Below are positions 44,012 through 52,988 of a stretch of 64,000 bases of DNA, one piece after another (the first letter of the stretch is position 1; each line of letters opens with the position of its first letter). Origin of the DNA: Streptomyces zhaozhouensis (GTDB taxonomy: Bacteria > Actinomycetota > Actinomycetes > Streptomycetales > Streptomycetaceae); contig NZ_OCNE01000007.1 of NCBI RefSeq assembly GCF_900230195.1, positions 182,435 through 246,434 of the forward strand, written 5' to 3'. Both the position numbers and the translations under genes were made by a program. The notes below the pieces were generated by a model. It was given only the letters and a program-made list of their open reading frames with translations. It was not told the origin of the DNA and made no database searches.

Positions 44012-44334
44012 GCCCGCTCCAGGTCGGCGAGCAGCCCGACGGCGGCGGCCATGTAGCCGGCGATCCACCGGTCGTGGACGCGCTTGATCGGCAACGGAGA
44101 CAGCGACAGGTGCCGCTCGCGCCCCACCCGGCGCCCCGCCACCAGCTCGGCCCGCTCCAGCACGCGCAGATGCTGCAACACGGTGGTGCGGTCCAGCTCG
44201 GGCAGCGCCGCGCACAGCTCGCCCGTGGTGCGCGGGGCCTCTCGGAGCACGTCCAGCATCCGCCGCCGCGCCGGCGAGGCGAGGGCCTTGAACACACGGT
44301 CGTCCTCGGCGTCCTTGTCGACCGAACCAGTCAT
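44002..44334 (-). CDS. ArsR-family repressor
   Basis: 110 residues from ATG 44334; an ATG at 44352 would add six residues and lies across the divergent start. Winged helix: VFKALASPARRRMLDVLREA, GELCAALPELDRTTVLQHLRVL, RRVGRERHLSLSPLPIKRV. Without metal-ligand clusters; this subgroup usually sits beside SRPBCC (AHSA1) genes, as here. The palindrome 44332-44353 covers both divergent start codons, so it should repress itself and the SRPBCC-hydrolase pair. Confidence 0.88.
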   Translation of the reverse strand: MTGSVDKDAEDDRVFKALASPARRRMLDVLREAPRTTGELCAALPELDRTTVLQHLRVLERAELVAGRRVGRERHLSLSPLPIKRVHDRWIAGYMAAAVGLLADLERAQE

Positions 44335-44353
44335 GTTGTAAAAATACAACATG
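44332..44353. promoter_or_regulatory. Perfect 9-bp inverted repeat covering two divergent start codons
   Basis: CATGTTGTA (44332-44340), AAAA, TACAACATG (44345-44353). The ATG of the ArsR gene (44334-44332) and that of the SRPBCC gene (44351-44353) lie within the two arms. Binding here would block initiation both ways, and the layout implies leaderless or very short-leader messages. Confidence 0.7.
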
Positions 44354-44830
44354 ACATCGCAGGCGTCAGCACTCACCGAACTGTCCTTCACCGTCTCCGG
44401 CCGCATCGCCCGCCCCCGCGCCGACGTCTACGAGGCCGTCGCCGACCCCGCCCAGCTCTCCCGCTACTTCACCACCGGCGGCGCCCGCGGCCGCCTCGCC
44501 CCCGGCGCCGAGGTCACCTGGGACTTCGCCGACTTCCCCGGCGCCTTCCCCGTCACCGTGCTCGAAGCCGACCCGCCCCGACGCCTCGTCATCGCCTGGG
44601 ACGCCGAGGCCGACACCACCGAGCACGGCACCACCCGCGTCGTCTTCGAGTTCACCCCCCTCGACTCCGGCGCCCGCACCCTCGTCACCATCACCGAGAC
44701 CTCCTGGCGCCTCACCCCCGAGGGCGCCAGGTCCGCCTTCGGCAACTGCGAGGGCTGGACCGGGATGCTCGCCGCCCTCAAGGCCTGGACCGAACACGGC
44801 ATCAACCTCCGCGAAGGCTTCTACCGTTGA
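44351..44830 (+). CDS. SRPBCC/AHSA1-type protein
   Basis: 159 residues from ATG 44351. START-like cavity protein: GRIARPRADVYEAVADPAQLSRYF, GAEVTWDFADFPG, RLVIAWDAEAD, EGWTGMLAALKAWTEHGINL. Such proteins bind hydrophobic ligands and, next to ArsR genes, often respond to stress. Its stop overlaps the hydrolase start (TTGA), so the two are coupled. Confidence 0.88.
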   Translation: MTSQASALTELSFTVSGRIARPRADVYEAVADPAQLSRYFTTGGARGRLAPGAEVTWDFADFPGAFPVTVLEADPPRRLVIAWDAEADTTEHGTTRVVFEFTPLDSGARTLVTITETSWRLTPEGARSAFGNCEGWTGMLAALKAWTEHGINLREGFYR

Positions 44831-45630
44831 CATCCGCCCCGACCGCCCACGCCACCGCGCCCGACGGCACCCGCATCGCCCACCAGCTCCAGGGCGAGGG
44901 CCCACCCCTCGTCCTGCTGTCCGGCCAGCAGAACAACCACCGCTGGTGGGACCCCGTCCGCGCCGACTTCCACACCACCCACGCCACCCTCACCCTCGAC
45001 TACCGGGGCACCGGCGACAGCGACAAGCCCGACCACCCCTACACCACCGAGCTCCTCGCCTCCGACGTCGTCGCCGTCCTCGACGCCCTCGACATCGACC
45101 GCGCCGACGTCTACGGCACCTCCCTCGGCGGACGCGTCGCCCAACAACTCGCCGCCCGCCACCCCCACCGCGTCCGCGCCCTCGTCCTCGGCTGCACCTC
45201 ACCCGGCGGCCCGCACAGCGTCCGACGGGACCCCGCCACCGGCCGGGCCCTCGCCCAGCCCGACGCCCGCGCCGCCCGCGACGCCCTGCGCGCACTCATG
45301 TACACCCCGGCCTGGCTGGCCACCCACCCCGGCCCTCACCACACCCTCGGCGACCCCGCCATGCCCGCCCACGCCCGCCGCCAGCACCTCGCCGCCAGCA
45401 ACCGGCACGACGCCTGGGACCTCCTCCCCGACATCAAGGCCCCCACCCTCGTCGTCCACGGCACCGACGACCTGCTCAACCCCACCGCCAACGCGCCCCT
45501 CCTCGCCTCCCGCATCCCCGACGCCCGCCTCCACCTCATCCCCGGCGCCCGCCACGCCTACTTCGAGGAGTTCCGCGACCAGGCCGGCCCCCTCGTCCTG
45601 GACTTCCTCAACGAGGCCGCTCGGCCATGA
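44827..45630 (+). CDS. Alpha/beta hydrolase
   Basis: 267 residues from TTG 44827, whose TTGA overlaps the SRPBCC stop. Nucleophile in YGTSLGGRVAQQ (GTSLG), acid in VVHGTDDLLNP, histidine in PGARHAYFEEF; oxyanion segment PLVLLSGQQNNHRWW. Cytoplasmic, no signal peptide. Substrate unknown. Its last 23 bases overlap the convergent methyltransferase gene. Confidence 0.88.
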   Translation: MTSAPTAHATAPDGTRIAHQLQGEGPPLVLLSGQQNNHRWWDPVRADFHTTHATLTLDYRGTGDSDKPDHPYTTELLASDVVAVLDALDIDRADVYGTSLGGRVAQQLAARHPHRVRALVLGCTSPGGPHSVRRDPATGRALAQPDARAARDALRALMYTPAWLATHPGPHHTLGDPAMPAHARRQHLAASNRHDAWDLLPDIKAPTLVVHGTDDLLNPTANAPLLASRIPDARLHLIPGARHAYFEEFRDQAGPLVLDFLNEAARP

Positions 45631-46309
45631 CCACCACACCCGCACCGCTGTGCTCGTCCGCCGGCAACCGCAACTCCGCCACCGTCCGCAGCCCCGCCCC
45701 CTCCACCAGCGCCACCATCTGCTCCGGCCGCCACCTGTATGTCGTCCACTCCACGGGCACACCCCCGTAGGCCTCGGTGCGCCGCAGGTCGCCGTCCCCG
45801 ACATGCGTCCCCGTGAGGAGGAACCCGCCCGGCCGCAACGCCCGCGCGAACCTTGCCAGCACCTGCGGCAGCACCTCCCGCGGCAGGTTGAACAGCGACC
45901 ACCAGCCGAGCACCCCGCCCAGCGACGCCTCCCCGAGCTCCAGCTCGGTCGCCGACGCCACCTCGAAACGGCACTCCGGGTACCGGCGCCGCGCGTTCTC
46001 CACCATGCGCGGCGACAGGTCGACGCCCGAGACGTCCACCCCCCGCTCCGCCAGGTACCCGGTCACCGTCCCCGGCCCGCACCCCACGTCCAGCACGGGC
46101 CCCACGCCCTCCACCGAGGCGGCGAACGCGTCGACCGCCGCCCTCAGCCACGGATGGCGGCGGATGTCCCCCATCCCCGTCGTGTCCACCAGCCGGACGT
46201 AGGCGTCGGCCACCCGGTCGTACGACTCCCGCACCACGTCCAGATCGGCCGGCCGGTCGACGGGACGCTCCACGCGGCGGTCTTCACGGTCTTCACGGTC
46301 CTCAGGCAT
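45608..46309 (-). CDS. SAM-dependent class I methyltransferase
   Basis: 233 residues from ATG 46309. Motif I VLDVGCGPGTVTGYL, motif II GVDLSPRMVENARRRYP, then LGWWSLFNLPREVLPQVLA and ARALRPGGFLLTG: a Methyltransf_11/25-type enzyme. An acidic/basic run (EDREDREDRR) opens the protein. Target unknown. Its 3' end overlaps the convergent hydrolase by 23 bases. Confidence 0.87.
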   Translation of the reverse strand: MPEDREDREDRRVERPVDRPADLDVVRESYDRVADAYVRLVDTTGMGDIRRHPWLRAAVDAFAASVEGVGPVLDVGCGPGTVTGYLAERGVDVSGVDLSPRMVENARRRYPECRFEVASATELELGEASLGGVLGWWSLFNLPREVLPQVLARFARALRPGGFLLTGTHVGDGDLRRTEAYGGVPVEWTTYRWRPEQMVALVEGAGLRTVAELRLPADEHSGAGVVVMAERPR

Positions 46310-46384
46310 CGGGCCACCCTAAGCCGGCCCGGACCGCTCGGGACGCGGACCCCCGACCCGCGGACCGGCCCCGACGAGCGGACC

Positions 46385-46428
46385 TTTACCGATCGGTGTA
46401 CCGTAGTGGAGGTTTACAGATCGGTATA
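46385..46428. promoter_or_regulatory. Two TetR-type operator-like sites upstream of quinone reductase
   Basis: TTTACCGATCGGTGTA (46385-46400) and TTTACAGATCGGTATA (46413-46428) repeat at a 28-bp interval; each is centred on an ACCGATCGGT-like palindrome. TATAAC at 46425-46430 may be the -10. The sites resemble AcrR/TetR operators, but no TetR gene lies nearby. Confidence 0.55.
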
Positions 46429-46448
46429 ACCCCGAGGAGGCCCGAGCG

Positions 46449-47498
46449 ATGCCCCTGCCCGCCACCATGCGCGCGATGCGGATCACCCGCCACGGAGGAC
46501 CCGAGGTCCTCGAACGCGCCGACGTCGCCGTACCCGCCCCCGGCCCCGGCGAGGTCCTCGTCAAGGTCACCGCCGCCGCCCTCAACAACACCGACCTGTG
46601 GACCCGCCAAGGCGCCTACGGCCGCCCCGACGACCCCCACGCCCCCTCCGGCTGGCGCGGCCCCGTCGCCTTCCCCCGCATCCAGGGCGCCGACGTCGCC
46701 GGCCATGTCGCCGCCCACGCCCCCGACGTCGACCCCGCCCTCCTCGGCCGACGCGTCGTCATCGACCCCGCCCTCTACGACAGCGACGGACCCCACGCCC
46801 ACCCCGTCGGCCTCATGGGCAGCGAACGCGACGGCGGCTACGCCGAATACGTCACCGCTCCCGCCCACCACGCCCACGACGCCACCCACTCACCCCTCAC
46901 CGACGACCAACTCGCCTCCCTCCCCACCGCCTACGGCACCGCACTCGGCATGATCGAACGCGGCGCGCTGCGCGACGGCGACACCACCCTCGTCACCGGA
47001 GCCTCCGGCGGCGTCGGCCTCGCCCTCGTCCAACTCGCCCGCGCCCGCGGCGCCCACGTCATCGCCCTCACCAGCGCCGCCAAGACCGAAGCCGTCCACG
47101 CCGCCGGCGCCCACACCGTCCTCGACCGCGCCCACGACCTCACCGACCAACTCCGCACCGCCGCCCCCCGAGGCATCGACGTCGCCCTCGACGTCGTCGC
47201 CGGAGACCTCCTCAACGACCAGCTGCCGCACCTCCGCGAAGGCGGCCGCTGGGTCGTCGCCGGCGCCCTCGGCGGCTACCGGGCGGAGCTCGACATCCGC
47301 CGCCTCTACCTTCACAACATCCGTCTCATCGGTTCCTCCATGCACACCCCCACGCACTTCGCCCGCCTCATGGACCTGGCACGCGACGCGGCCGTCCGCC
47401 CCGTCGTCGCCGCCACCTTCCCCCTCGAACAAGCCGCCGACGCCCAACGCGCACTCGCCCGCCGCCACCACACCGGCAAGATCATCCTGCGCCCCTGA
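46449..47498 (+). CDS. Zinc-type alcohol dehydrogenase-like / quinone oxidoreductase (MDR)
   Basis: 349 residues from ATG 46449 with GAGGAGG upstream; ATG 46467 is an alternative. MDR family: GroES-like part about 10-130 (PGPGEVLVKVTAAALNNTDL), cofactor domain about 150-300 with VTGASGGVGLALVQLARARG. The catalytic zinc ligands of true alcohol dehydrogenases are absent, fitting NADPH quinone reductases. Probably repressed by a TetR-type protein through the two sites upstream. Confidence 0.88.
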   Translation: MPLPATMRAMRITRHGGPEVLERADVAVPAPGPGEVLVKVTAAALNNTDLWTRQGAYGRPDDPHAPSGWRGPVAFPRIQGADVAGHVAAHAPDVDPALLGRRVVIDPALYDSDGPHAHPVGLMGSERDGGYAEYVTAPAHHAHDATHSPLTDDQLASLPTAYGTALGMIERGALRDGDTTLVTGASGGVGLALVQLARARGAHVIALTSAAKTEAVHAAGAHTVLDRAHDLTDQLRTAAPRGIDVALDVVAGDLLNDQLPHLREGGRWVVAGALGGYRAELDIRRLYLHNIRLIGSSMHTPTHFARLMDLARDAAVRPVVAATFPLEQAADAQRALARRHHTGKIILRP

Positions 47499-47546
47499 CC
47501 GGCCCCCGAGGCACCCGCCACCGGTCCCGCAGGCGTGCGTCGCGAA

Positions 47547-47561
47547 GCCCCCTCGGGGGGC
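47547..47561. terminator. Hairpin between convergent genes
   Basis: GCCCCC (47547-47552), TC, GGGGGGC (47555-47561): a short GC hairpin between the quinone reductase and the convergent peptidase E gene. No U-tract. Confidence 0.4.
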
Positions 47562-47574
47562 GGCAGGGCACCGG

Positions 47575-48219
47575 TCAGTGGACGTGCGTGCTGTCCCCGC
47601 TGATCACGATGGCCTGGCCGTCGCGGAGGGGCCGGTGGGCGACGCCCTGCTCCCGGTAGCGGTCGGCGAGGGCGCTCAGCACCTCGGATTCGGGGTGGCC
47701 GGGCGAGGCGACGTGCGGCACCACGACGTAGTCGAGAAGGGCCAGGCCGTCGAAGCGCGGCGAGGCACGGTAGGCGGCGGTGACGGCGCTCGGGTCGTCG
47801 CACTGTTCCAGCCCGTGCAGCCCGGGGGCGAGGACGCACACCCCCGCGCTGTAGCCGGCGTAGACGACGGCATCCCGTCGCAGCAGTGCGGTCAGGGCGC
47901 GGTCCGCGCCGCTGCGGGCCAGCGCGTGACGCAGGACGAACACGTTGCCACCACGGACCCAGACCATCGGAAACCGTGCGAGAACGGCGGCGACCCGCTC
48001 CGGAGGCTGGTCGAAGTAGGCCCGCAGGTCGAGTTCGACCGGCCGCAGGCCCAGTGCCGTGAGCGCGTCGATCTCGCGCTCGACCGCGGCCCGGCGCGCG
48101 GCGGGCGGCAGGGCGTCGACGGCCTGGGCGATCACGGCGACCCGCGCCGTGCCGGGGCTGTCCAGCAGGGCCAGCAACCGCTCCGGGTGGTCGCCGGTCC
48201 GCCAGGAGGAGAGATACAT
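47575..48219 (-). CDS. Peptidase E-like protein (family S51)
   Basis: 214 residues from ATG 48219 (G-rich site just upstream; GTG 48225 also possible). GGNVFVLRHAL, the nucleophile serine in YAGYSAGVCVL and VVPHVASPGHPES match aspartyl dipeptidase (PepE, class I glutamine amidotransferase-like fold). It hydrolyses Asp-X dipeptides or related substrates in the cytoplasm. Stands alone between convergent and co-directional enzymes. Confidence 0.86.
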   Translation of the reverse strand: MYLSSWRTGDHPERLLALLDSPGTARVAVIAQAVDALPPAARRAAVEREIDALTALGLRPVELDLRAYFDQPPERVAAVLARFPMVWVRGGNVFVLRHALARSGADRALTALLRRDAVVYAGYSAGVCVLAPGLHGLEQCDDPSAVTAAYRASPRFDGLALLDYVVVPHVASPGHPESEVLSALADRYREQGVAHRPLRDGQAIVISGDSTHVH

Positions 48220-48360
48220 GCGCACCCCCGCACCGTAACCGCCACCGAGTGACCCCTCGGACGCTCACCTCGCGGACCGCGGACCGCGGACCGCGGACCG
48301 GGGCGCCGCCCCGTCGTTACGACGGAGGCCACGCCCGGCATCCCCGGTGCCGAACCGGCC

Positions 48361-49266
48361 TCAGACCCGCACCACCACCTTCCCCCGCACATGCCCCCGC
48401 TCGACATGCGCGTGCGCCCGCGCGAGCTCCTCCAACGGGTAACTCCGCTCCACCCGCGGCGTGTACAGGCCACGCCGGCCCAGCTCACCCGCCTCGGCGA
48501 GCAGCGCCGAGTCGTTCTCCGCGTTCGCCACCCGCACACCCAGCCCCGGCGCGTTGGCGTGATCGGCGACCGTCACCACCCGCGCGGCATCCCCCACCAG
48601 CGCGACCAGATCCCCCAACGACCCCGAAGCCGCCGTGTCGAGCACCGCATCGACACCCCCCGGCGCCAACGCCGCCACACGCTCCCCCAAACCGGCGCCA
48701 TACGTCGTCGGCACAGCCCCCAGAGAAGCGAGGAACTCCCGATTGCGCGCACTCGCCGTCCCGATCACCGTCGCCCCCCGGGCCACCGCGATCTCCACCG
48801 CCGCACTGCCCACACCCCCGGCGGCCCCCTCCACAAGCAGCGTCCGCCCCGACAACGAGCCGAGCAGCCGCAACCCGCCCATCGCCGTCACCGACGCCAA
48901 CCCCGCGCCGGCCGCCTCCTCGTCGCTCCACCTCTCAGGCGCGTGCGCCCAGGCCGACAGCACCGCCAGCTCCGCCGACGCCCCCGTCACCCCACCCAAC
49001 CCGAAGACCCGGTCGCCGACCTCCACTCCCTCCACATCCGCCCCGACCTCGTCGACCACCCCCACCGCGTCCCGCCCCGGAATCGCCGGCAGACCAACCG
49101 GCAGAAACTCCCGCACCGCGCCCGAACGCACCTTCCAGTCCACGGGGTTCACCCCGGCCGCCGAAACCCGGACCCGCACCTCCCCGGGCCCGGGACGCGG
49201 GGCCGCCACCTCCTCCACCACGAGAGTCTCCACACCGCCGTACTCGTGAAAACGAACCGCACGCAT
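48361..49266 (-). CDS. NADP-dependent quinone oxidoreductase (MDR family)
   Basis: 301 residues from ATG 49266. GroES-like domain (PGPGEVRVRVSAAGVNPVDWKVRSG, PGRDAVGVVDEVG) and Rossmann domain with VEGAAGGVGSAAVEIAVARG. The sequence lacks zinc ligands. Family members reduce quinones or enals. The promoter region contains the palindrome ACACCGGTGT. Confidence 0.9.
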   Translation of the reverse strand: MRAVRFHEYGGVETLVVEEVAAPRPGPGEVRVRVSAAGVNPVDWKVRSGAVREFLPVGLPAIPGRDAVGVVDEVGADVEGVEVGDRVFGLGGVTGASAELAVLSAWAHAPERWSDEEAAGAGLASVTAMGGLRLLGSLSGRTLLVEGAAGGVGSAAVEIAVARGATVIGTASARNREFLASLGAVPTTYGAGLGERVAALAPGGVDAVLDTAASGSLGDLVALVGDAARVVTVADHANAPGLGVRVANAENDSALLAEAGELGRRGLYTPRVERSYPLEELARAHAHVERGHVRGKVVVRV

Positions 49267-49677
49267 GACCGACCGCCCTTCCACCCGACCGAACGAGCCG
49301 CCCGGGAAACTCCGGTGACACGGGAAAACCCCCGGTCACCGCCGACATCCACCACGCTAGAAGCTCACACCGGTGTCAGCGGCAAATCGCCCCGCCCCCC
49401 GCCCCACCACACGCGAACAGCCCCCGACACCCCCGGAACCGAACTACGCCTCGCCCGCGCCGCCCTCCGGGCACTGCGTCAGGACCTCCTCACCCACGCC
49501 TTCGCCCTCCGACCGCTCCCGCCCTCCCCGTCACCGGCCCGCCCCTGCACCGCCTGCCGAGACGCCTGCACGCCCCCGTCCCGCACCGCCCCGGCCCCGG
49601 CCCCGACCACGGCGCCGCCACGGCCACCGGCCGACGCGGCGCGCGGGCCGGCCCCGCCGTGGAAGCGCGACGGCGGA
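49267..49677. other. Intergenic region with regulatory palindrome
   Basis: 411 bases. ACACCGGTGT (49367-49376) is a perfect palindrome just upstream of a minus-strand TAGCGT (-10-like, 49359-49354); CTGACA overlaps its distal edge. It lies about 100 bases before the quinone reductase start and may be the operator. The remainder, 49385-49677, has no gene that I can support. Confidence 0.4.
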
Positions 49678-51240
49678 TCAGCCCGGCACCCCCGCGCCCC
49701 GCGGCACCCCGAACCACTGCTCCAACGCCTCCGCCAGCCCGGCCGTCGAGGTCGGCGCCGGCGCCCCCACGTCGACGGCCCAGGCCGTGAAGCCGTCCGG
49801 GCGTACAAGGACCGCCGCCAGCTCCGGGCGGGACGGGCAGCGCGCCGTCAGAGCGTCGACGCGACCGGCGTACCCGGCGGCGAGGGCCCGGAGCCCCGGG
49901 TCGTCGGCGAGGTCGAGCAGCAGTGCCCGGCCGCCGTGGAGATGGTCCGCGAGGCGGCTGCCGTCGGCGAGTGCGAGGTCCGGGGCGCTGCGCCCCGTCA
50001 GCGGATGCCCGCCCGGTGACGCGTACCGCACCCCGCCGCCGTTCAGCCGCGCGGTGAGGTATGTCGTGCCCTCGACCGTTCCCGCCAGGTCGCGGACGAT
50101 CCCGCGCAGCGCGCGGGAGCGCGGGTCCGGACGCATGGCCGCGACCTGCGCACGCGTCCAGTCCAGGACCCCCGCGCCGACCGGATGCCGTTCCGCGGTG
50201 TACGTGTCCAGCAGCCCTTCCGGCGCCCGGCCGGCGATCACCGCGGCGAGTTTCCAGCCTAGGTTCATCGCGTCCCCGATGCCCAGGCTCAGCCCCTGAC
50301 TGCCGAACGCGGAGTGCACGTGCGCCGCGTCGCCCGCCAGCAGCACCCGGCCCCTGCGGTACTCGGTGACCTGACGGGCGTGGTCGGTGAAACGGGTCGC
50401 GGTCCGCACCCCGGTGATCGTGACGTCCAGCCCGGACACGCGGCGCAGCCGCGCCTGGAGGTCCTCGGCGGTGACCGGCGCGTCCCGGTCGGCCGGCGGA
50501 CCGTCGAACTCGACCGTCACGACGCGGCCCGGCATCGGCCCGTGGGTGTAGACCCCGGCGTCCGTGGCGAACCAACCGACCTCCACATCCTCAGCGCCGG
50601 TCATCTCCACGACCGCCTGGTGACACGTGATCTCCGGGCGCGTGCCGGGAAACGCGAACCCCCCGAGCTTGCGGACCGTGCTGCGGCCGCCGTCGCAGCC
50701 CACGAGCCAACCGGCGCGTACGGCACCGCGGTCGGTGTGCACGGTGACGGCCTCTCCGTCCGCGTCGAAGCGGGTCAGCTCCACTCCCCGGCGCACGTCG
50801 ACGCCGAGTTCCTCGGCCCGCCGGCCGAGCAGCCGCTCGATGTCCTGCTGCGCCACGAAGGCGATCTCGGCGGCGGGCCCGGCGTCGTCCAGGCCCGGCT
50901 CCGTACGGTCGACGAGGCCGGCGCGCAGCATGATCCCGGCGAAGTGTCCGACGATCCCGAGCCCCCGGCCCGCGACGCCGTCCCCTCCGTTCCGCTCGCG
51001 CACGAACGCCTGGAGACGGTCCATCGCCCGCCGCTGCGCCTCGGCCAGCGCGGGCAGCATGCCTCTGCGGTAGAGCGCCTCGGCGCTGGGCGTGGTGATC
51101 GCCCCGCCCTTGATCGTCGCGTCCACTTCGGTGAGGCGTTCCAGGACGGCCACCCGCGCGCCCCCGAGGCGGAGCTCGCAGGCCAGCATCAGCCCCACCG
51201 GGCCGCCTCCGGCCACCACCACGTCCACGTCATAGTCCAT
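49678..51240 (-). CDS. FAD-dependent aromatic monooxygenase (class A)
   Basis: 520 residues from ATG 51240. FAD-binding VVVAGGGPVGLMLACELRLGG (split GxGxxG), the middle motif VGCDGGRSTVRKLGGFAFPG (DG) and GRVLLAGDAAHVHSAFGSQG (GD motif), then a C-terminal thioredoxin-like domain (about 400-520) usual in PheA/RdmE-type hydroxylases. It hydroxylates aromatic or polyketide substrates with NAD(P)H and O2. No polyketide synthase is nearby; detoxification is equally possible. Confidence 0.9.
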   Translation of the reverse strand: MDYDVDVVVAGGGPVGLMLACELRLGGARVAVLERLTEVDATIKGGAITTPSAEALYRRGMLPALAEAQRRAMDRLQAFVRERNGGDGVAGRGLGIVGHFAGIMLRAGLVDRTEPGLDDAGPAAEIAFVAQQDIERLLGRRAEELGVDVRRGVELTRFDADGEAVTVHTDRGAVRAGWLVGCDGGRSTVRKLGGFAFPGTRPEITCHQAVVEMTGAEDVEVGWFATDAGVYTHGPMPGRVVTVEFDGPPADRDAPVTAEDLQARLRRVSGLDVTITGVRTATRFTDHARQVTEYRRGRVLLAGDAAHVHSAFGSQGLSLGIGDAMNLGWKLAAVIAGRAPEGLLDTYTAERHPVGAGVLDWTRAQVAAMRPDPRSRALRGIVRDLAGTVEGTTYLTARLNGGGVRYASPGGHPLTGRSAPDLALADGSRLADHLHGGRALLLDLADDPGLRALAAGYAGRVDALTARCPSRPELAAVLVRPDGFTAWAVDVGAPAPTSTAGLAEALEQWFGVPRGAGVPG

Positions 51241-51329
51241 GGCGCCGACTATGACCGAGGGCCCGGCAGGCCAAAAAGCCGCCGCCACGTCAAGGGACCG
51301 GTGACGGCGGTCGACACGACGGAGCCCGT

Positions 51330-52133
51330 TCACGCGCCCGGCACGGGCAGCAGCCGGTACCCGTCCGCGCTCCGGATCACCCGCCCCGCGCTCGGCGGCG
51401 CGAAGTGGGTGCCCAGCATCAGCGTGCCGGTGTCGGCGAGCCTTCGCAGCAGGGCGTGGCGGGTGGCGCGGGCCCGCGTGGCGTCGATGTCGACGCAGGC
51501 GCCGATGTCGGGGTGGGCGAGTTGGACGGGGTGGTGCACGCAGTCGCCGGTGATCAGCGCCCGCTCGCCCCGGCTGGTCAGTTCGACCGCGAGGTGCCCG
51601 GGGGTGTGGCCGGGGGTGGGCAGCAGTCGCAGGCCGGGCAGGAGGGTCCCGGGGGCGGCGTCGGCGTCGACGAGGTCGAGGAGTCCCGCCTTCTCGACGG
51701 GGAGTACGGAGTCCCGGAACATCTGCCGGCGGGGCTCGTCCATGGCGTACCCGGCCCAGAACGCGCGTTCCTTTCGGGAGACCACGTGGCGGGCCCGGGG
51801 GAAGGTGGGCACCCAACGCCCGTTCACCCGGCGGGTGTTCCAGCCCACGTGGTCGGCGTGCAGATGGGTGAGGACGACCAGGTCCACGGAGTCCGGGGGG
51901 AAGCCGGCGGTGGTCAGACGGGTGAGGTAGTCGGTGTCGAGCCCGTGCCAGGCGGGGTTGGCGCGGCGTTTGCCGTTGCCGATCCCGGTGTCGACCAGCA
52001 CGCGTCGGCCGTCCACGGCGAACGCGAAGGTGTGGCTGTTCAGGCGCGGCACGCCCGCGCTGTCGGCGAAGTCCGGCCGCAGCCACTTCTGTGCCGAGAC
52101 GATCTCGGGGGTGGCGTCGGGGACGGCGGACAT
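51330..52133 (-). CDS. Metallo-beta-lactamase-fold hydrolase
   Basis: 267 residues from ATG 52133. The metal motif THLHADHVGWN (HxHxDH), the later LPTPGHTPGHLAVEL and ITGDCVHHPVQ ligands and a final GTHFAPPSAG are typical of lactonase/quorum-quenching-like MBL proteins. Relatives usually have about 25 more residues before the RPDF segment, so a more distal start cannot be excluded. Function unknown; cytoplasmic. Confidence 0.85.
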   Translation of the reverse strand: MSAVPDATPEIVSAQKWLRPDFADSAGVPRLNSHTFAFAVDGRRVLVDTGIGNGKRRANPAWHGLDTDYLTRLTTAGFPPDSVDLVVLTHLHADHVGWNTRRVNGRWVPTFPRARHVVSRKERAFWAGYAMDEPRRQMFRDSVLPVEKAGLLDLVDADAAPGTLLPGLRLLPTPGHTPGHLAVELTSRGERALITGDCVHHPVQLAHPDIGACVDIDATRARATRHALLRRLADTGTLMLGTHFAPPSAGRVIRSADGYRLLPVPGA

Positions 52134-52177
52134 CGCGACGGAAACGATGCGGCAGGACGTGCGCCGTCGCGACCCGC

Positions 52178-52912
52178 TCAGTCGGTTCCGGATGTCTGCC
52201 GAGGACGGGGGGAGTACACCTGGTGCCAGTGCTCGGCCGAGCGGACCAGGTCGTCGATGACATGGCGGAGGAACTGGCTCGTGTTCTCCAGTCGGGCACC
52301 GGCAGGGGTGGTGACACCAAGCTTCCGGGCTCCGGCCGCGCAGGCTTCGGCGATCCGGATCTGGTTGCGCGCGCCGGCCATGATGGAGGTGAACACCGCG
52401 TCGTCCTCGATGACGTAGCGCTCGGCGCGGCTGCGGGGGTCGCGCTCGCGCTTGACGAGTGCCTGGTTCTCCAGATAGCCGATGGCCTTGGAGACGGAGG
52501 CCGGACTGACCCGCAGGCGTCGCACGAGGTCCGCGGAGGTGAGGCCGCCGCTGTCGGTGCTGAACAGCGCGGCGAGCACCTTGGCCATCATCTGCGGGAG
52601 CCCGGCCTGAACCATCAGCTCCACGCTCTGCGCGCCCACCTCGTCCACGATCCGCGGATCGCGCCCGCCGAGGTCGTTCCCTCCCGGCGGGGTCGCCCGC
52701 GCGGGGGTCCTGCGCTGACGCATGTGCCCCGCGCCCACTCGGTGCGCCGCCTCGGCGTGGTAGCCGCGCGGCCCGCCGTTGCGCGTCACCTCGCGGGTGA
52801 CGGTAGAAGTCGGCCGCCCGATGCGGCGGCCGATGGCCGCGTAGGTCAGCTCCTCGCGCAGCCCCGCGGCGATCTGCTGCCGGTCCTGGAGCGTGAGTCG
52901 GTCGCCGGGCAT
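52178..52912 (-). CDS. Regulator with IS30-like HTH fused to GbsR/MarR-like domain
   Basis: 244 residues from ATG 52912. The N-terminus (about 1-60: LTLQDRQQIAAGLREELTYA, IGRRIGRPTSTVTREVTRNG) is the helix-turn-helix of IS30-type transposases (HTH_38). After a linker, about 95-240 is a MarR/GbsR-like winged helix (LTSADLVRRLRVSPASVSKA, GYLENQALVKRERDP). It is divergent from the ABC exporter, with four copies of ATGCAACG between them, and probably represses that exporter. Confidence 0.82.
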   Translation of the reverse strand: MPGDRLTLQDRQQIAAGLREELTYAAIGRRIGRPTSTVTREVTRNGGPRGYHAEAAHRVGAGHMRQRRTPARATPPGGNDLGGRDPRIVDEVGAQSVELMVQAGLPQMMAKVLAALFSTDSGGLTSADLVRRLRVSPASVSKAIGYLENQALVKRERDPRSRAERYVIEDDAVFTSIMAGARNQIRIAEACAAGARKLGVTTPAGARLENTSQFLRHVIDDLVRSAEHWHQVYSPRPRQTSGTD

Positions 52913-52947
52913 CGGGCGTCCCTCCCCTGTTCGACGTCCGGACCAGC

Positions 52948-52976
52948 GTAATGCAACGCTCCTGTCGTTGCATTAC
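52948..52976. promoter_or_regulatory. Perfect 11-bp inverted repeat, regulator operator
   Basis: GTAATGCAACG (52948-52958), seven bases, CGTTGCATTAC (52966-52976), 36 bases upstream of the regulator start. It contains two inverted copies of ATGCAACG; further copies lie at 52989-52996 and 53060-53067. Confidence 0.7.
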
Positions 52977-52988
52977 CTGGCACTCGTC

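Noticed and set aside
39644..44215. 1523-codon minus-strand open frame across the HDO and carbamoyltransferase genes
   Set aside because: Very long but Gly/Ala/Val-rich with no domain; such frames arise opposite high-GC genes with strong third-position bias. The plus strand holds recognised enzymes.
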